Assembly (NCBI RefSeq): GCF_014647235.1
Contig: NZ_BMOU01000005.1
Span: 379 to 64,378 of the forward strand
Origin: Haloarcula pellucida
Lineage (GTDB): Archaea > Halobacteriota > Halobacteria > Halobacteriales > Haloarculaceae
Length of the DNA: 64,000 nt
Reading direction: 5' to 3'
The notes under the pieces are model-generated. The model made no database searches. It was not told the origin of the DNA and saw nothing but the letters and a program-made list of their open reading frames with translations. The stretch's first letter is position 1; every line of letters starts with the position of its first letter. Positions 62,345 to 64,000 of this stretch are shown here, piece by piece. Both the position numbers and the translations under genes were made by a program.

Positions 62345-64000
62345 TTACCCCTCGACCCGCGTCACGACGACGTCGGCCACCCGCAGACCGTCGTCGGTCG
62401 TGACGTCCGTCGCCGAGAGCAGGTCGTGGCCCGTCACGTCCGCGTCGAGCGCCACCGTCGCGTCCTCGACGGCGAAGTTCAGCACGACGGCCAGCGTCTC
62501 GTCACCGTCCGAGCGGGTGTAGGCGACCACCTTCTCGGCGTCGCCCTCTCTGACCGACCATCCGGCCGGGTCGACGCCGGGCGCACGGAGGGCGGCGTGG
62601 TCGTTCCGGAGGGCGACGAGGCGGCGGTGAAAGTCGGTCAGGGCGGCGTCGCCGTCGTGCCACCGCATGGTTCCGCGCTGGTCCTCGACGCCGCGTTCCT
62701 GCCCGTAGTAGATCATCGGCGCGCCGGGGACGGTAAACGTCGCGCCGACGGCGGCCCGCAGGGGCGTCTCGCCGCACTCGTCCCGGTAGCGGTCCTCGTC
62801 GTGGTTCTCGACGTAACGCATGTGGACCGAGCGGTCGGGGTACCCCCGCCGCGGCGACAGTTCGAGGGCGTCGAACAGCGCCGTCGCCGGTGCCTCGCCG
62901 TTCCCGATGTCTCTGAGGGTGAAATAAAAGTCCGTGTCGTAGTGGACGTCGAACTCGTTCTCGCGGAAACTCGGGTCCCGGGGGACCGTCTCATCGAGCA
63001 GGAGGAAGTCCGAGTTCTCGGCTTTCAACCGTTCGCGAACCTCTTTCCAGAAGCCGTGGGGGACGCCCCACGCCACGTCACAGCGGAAGCCGTCGACTTC
63101 GCCGGCCCACTCGTCGACCACGTCGAGCATCCACCGACGGACGTCGAGCGAGTCGTAGTTCACGTTGGGGATTTTCGTCCAGTTGAAGTACAGGCCGGCG
63201 GCGTCGTCGCCGGCCCAGTCGACGCCGGTGACGTTCTGCGATTCGGGAATCCGCTCGTAGTGGTCGGCGTACTCGGGGACGCCCGAACGGTGGAACTGGA
63301 AGTACGGGTGGTCCCGCGAAGTGTGGTTGATGACCAAATCGAAGACGACGCGGATGCCGGCGTCGTGGAGCGCATCGACCAGCGACGCGAACGCCTCGCG
63401 CGTGCCGAGGTCGTTTGCGGTGTCGAACAGGTCCGTGATGTGGTAGCCGTGCCGGGTCGGACTCTGGACGACGGGGGTGAACCACACCACGTCGACGCCG
63501 AGCGACTCGATGTAAGGGACCCGTCGCTCTATCTCTTCGAAAGACGTCTCGGCGATGTCGCCGACGAACTCGCGGACGAATATCTCGTAGATCGTAGCGT
63601 CGCTCGCCCACTCGGGGGCGTCGGCGGGTCGCTCGAAGGCAACGTCGTCGCCCGCGTGGATGGTCAGCGTATCGGCGATACTGTGCTGTTCGGCGACGGC
63701 GACGGCGTGGATTCGTGAGAGGACGGGGAGCGACTCGACCGGGACTCGCAGTTCGTCGCCAGCGATGGTCACGTCCGCGTCGGCGAGTGCGTCCCGGTCG
63801 TCGAGGTGGAACTCCACGTCGGGGTCGCTGCCCTCGGGTGCCGCGCGTGCGTCCGCCGAGACGACGACGGTGTCGCCCTCGCGTCGGCCCTGCAGTTCGA
63901 CGCGGGGCCGGCCCGCGCCGTCGACGGTCACCTCGTCGTCGGCGAACGGATCGAACTCACCGTCGAACGCGAAGATGACGCTGTGAGTCCCCGGCGGCAG
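62345..64000 (-). CDS. GH13 alpha-amylase/cyclomaltodextrinase-type enzyme (N-terminus beyond the window)
   Basis: At least 551 residues; the frame stays open to base 64000 (LPPGTHSVIFAFDGEFDPFADDE lies before the internal GTG), so the true start is outside. N-terminal starch-binding-like beta domains, then the barrel: region I VVFDLVINH, region II DGFRCDVAW (nucleophile Asp), region III LLLDETV (acid Glu) and region IV YVENHDEDR. YGQERGVEDQRGTMRWHDGD and a C-terminal beta domain follow. Degrades alpha-glucans, likely intracellular maltodextrins or cyclodextrins. The 172-base gap to the ATPase gene holds that gene's promoter. Confidence 0.93.
   Translation of the reverse strand: MPPGTHSVIFAFDGEFDPFADDEVTVDGAGRPRVELQGRREGDTVVVSADARAAPEGSDPDVEFHLDDRDALADADVTIAGDELRVPVESLPVLSRIHAVAVAEQHSIADTLTIHAGDDVAFERPADAPEWASDATIYEIFVREFVGDIAETSFEEIERRVPYIESLGVDVVWFTPVVQSPTRHGYHITDLFDTANDLGTREAFASLVDALHDAGIRVVFDLVINHTSRDHPYFQFHRSGVPEYADHYERIPESQNVTGVDWAGDDAAGLYFNWTKIPNVNYDSLDVRRWMLDVVDEWAGEVDGFRCDVAWGVPHGFWKEVRERLKAENSDFLLLDETVPRDPSFRENEFDVHYDTDFYFTLRDIGNGEAPATALFDALELSPRRGYPDRSVHMRYVENHDEDRYRDECGETPLRAAVGATFTVPGAPMIYYGQERGVEDQRGTMRWHDGDAALTDFHRRLVALRNDHAALRAPGVDPAGWSVREGDAEKVVAYTRSDGDETLAVVLNFAVEDATVALDADVTGHDLLSATDVTTDDGLRVADVVVTRVEG

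Overview
The window is a chromosomal segment of a halophilic archaeon (class Halobacteria). This is inferred from very high GC with acidic, Asp/Glu-rich proteins, an archaeal RNA polymerase with split A'/A'' and B'/B'' subunits, EF-1A/EF-2, an eIF1-like factor, TATA boxes sitting about 25-30 bases before start codons (leaderless transcripts), coenzyme F420 genes, a TrmB regulator, a type IV pilin N-terminus and haloarchaea-specific small proteins. Genus cannot be fixed from the sequence alone.

Layout. 1-2.6 kb: a decayed RHH/RelE toxin-antitoxin pair just downstream of tRNA-Ala(CGC), then rpsJ and the EF-1A gene. 2.9-5.9 kb: a split homoserine dehydrogenase (ACT subunit plus catalytic subunit) with an apparent leaderless leader peptide, a small membrane protein and an M48-like membrane protein that has lost its HEXXH motif. 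6.1-12.5 kb: EF-2, an HEXXH-bearing DUF5781-type protein, a bioY-ecfA-ecfT biotin importer with a BirA-type operator, and rpsG/rpsL. 12.7-15.1 kb: a chemotaxis transducer in opposite orientation inside the transcription/translation cluster. 15.1-23.2 kb: rpoH-rpoB''-rpoB'-rpoA'-rpoA''-nusA. 23.5-25.3 kb: tRNA-Asp with a duplicated 3' end (old attachment site), a structured gene-poor stretch, a hypothetical gene and a remarkable array of mini-hairpins.

25.3-33.4 kb: a winged-helix regulator, a phosphoesterase, cofE overlapping a mer-like F420 reductase, two small proteins, a MoxR/DUF58/transglutaminase operon and an eIF1 homologue. 33.6-46 kb: two sensor kinases with degenerate receivers, EngB, DUF389, SIMPL, a cation/Ca antiporter, NOG1, ASCH, HisE, PdxT, PrsW and riboflavin synthase. 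46-55 kb: pgk and gap, Hsp20, an ATP-grasp ligase, a Tat lipoprotein, a HTH/membrane pair, ribosomal L16/L10e, a glutathionyl-hydroquinone-reductase-like protein and a pilin-like protein.

55-64 kb is a starch/maltodextrin island: a divergent TrmB regulator, two GH15 glucoamylase-type enzymes with palindromes at their promoters, a MalK-type ABC ATPase and a GH13 amylase running off the window end. No CRISPR array, rRNA or intact insertion sequence was seen. The most unusual signal is the hairpin array at 24.9-25.2 kb: nine stems of differing sequence share an 11-base loop with a covarying inner pair, and related copies occur at 34.95 and 43.29 kb.
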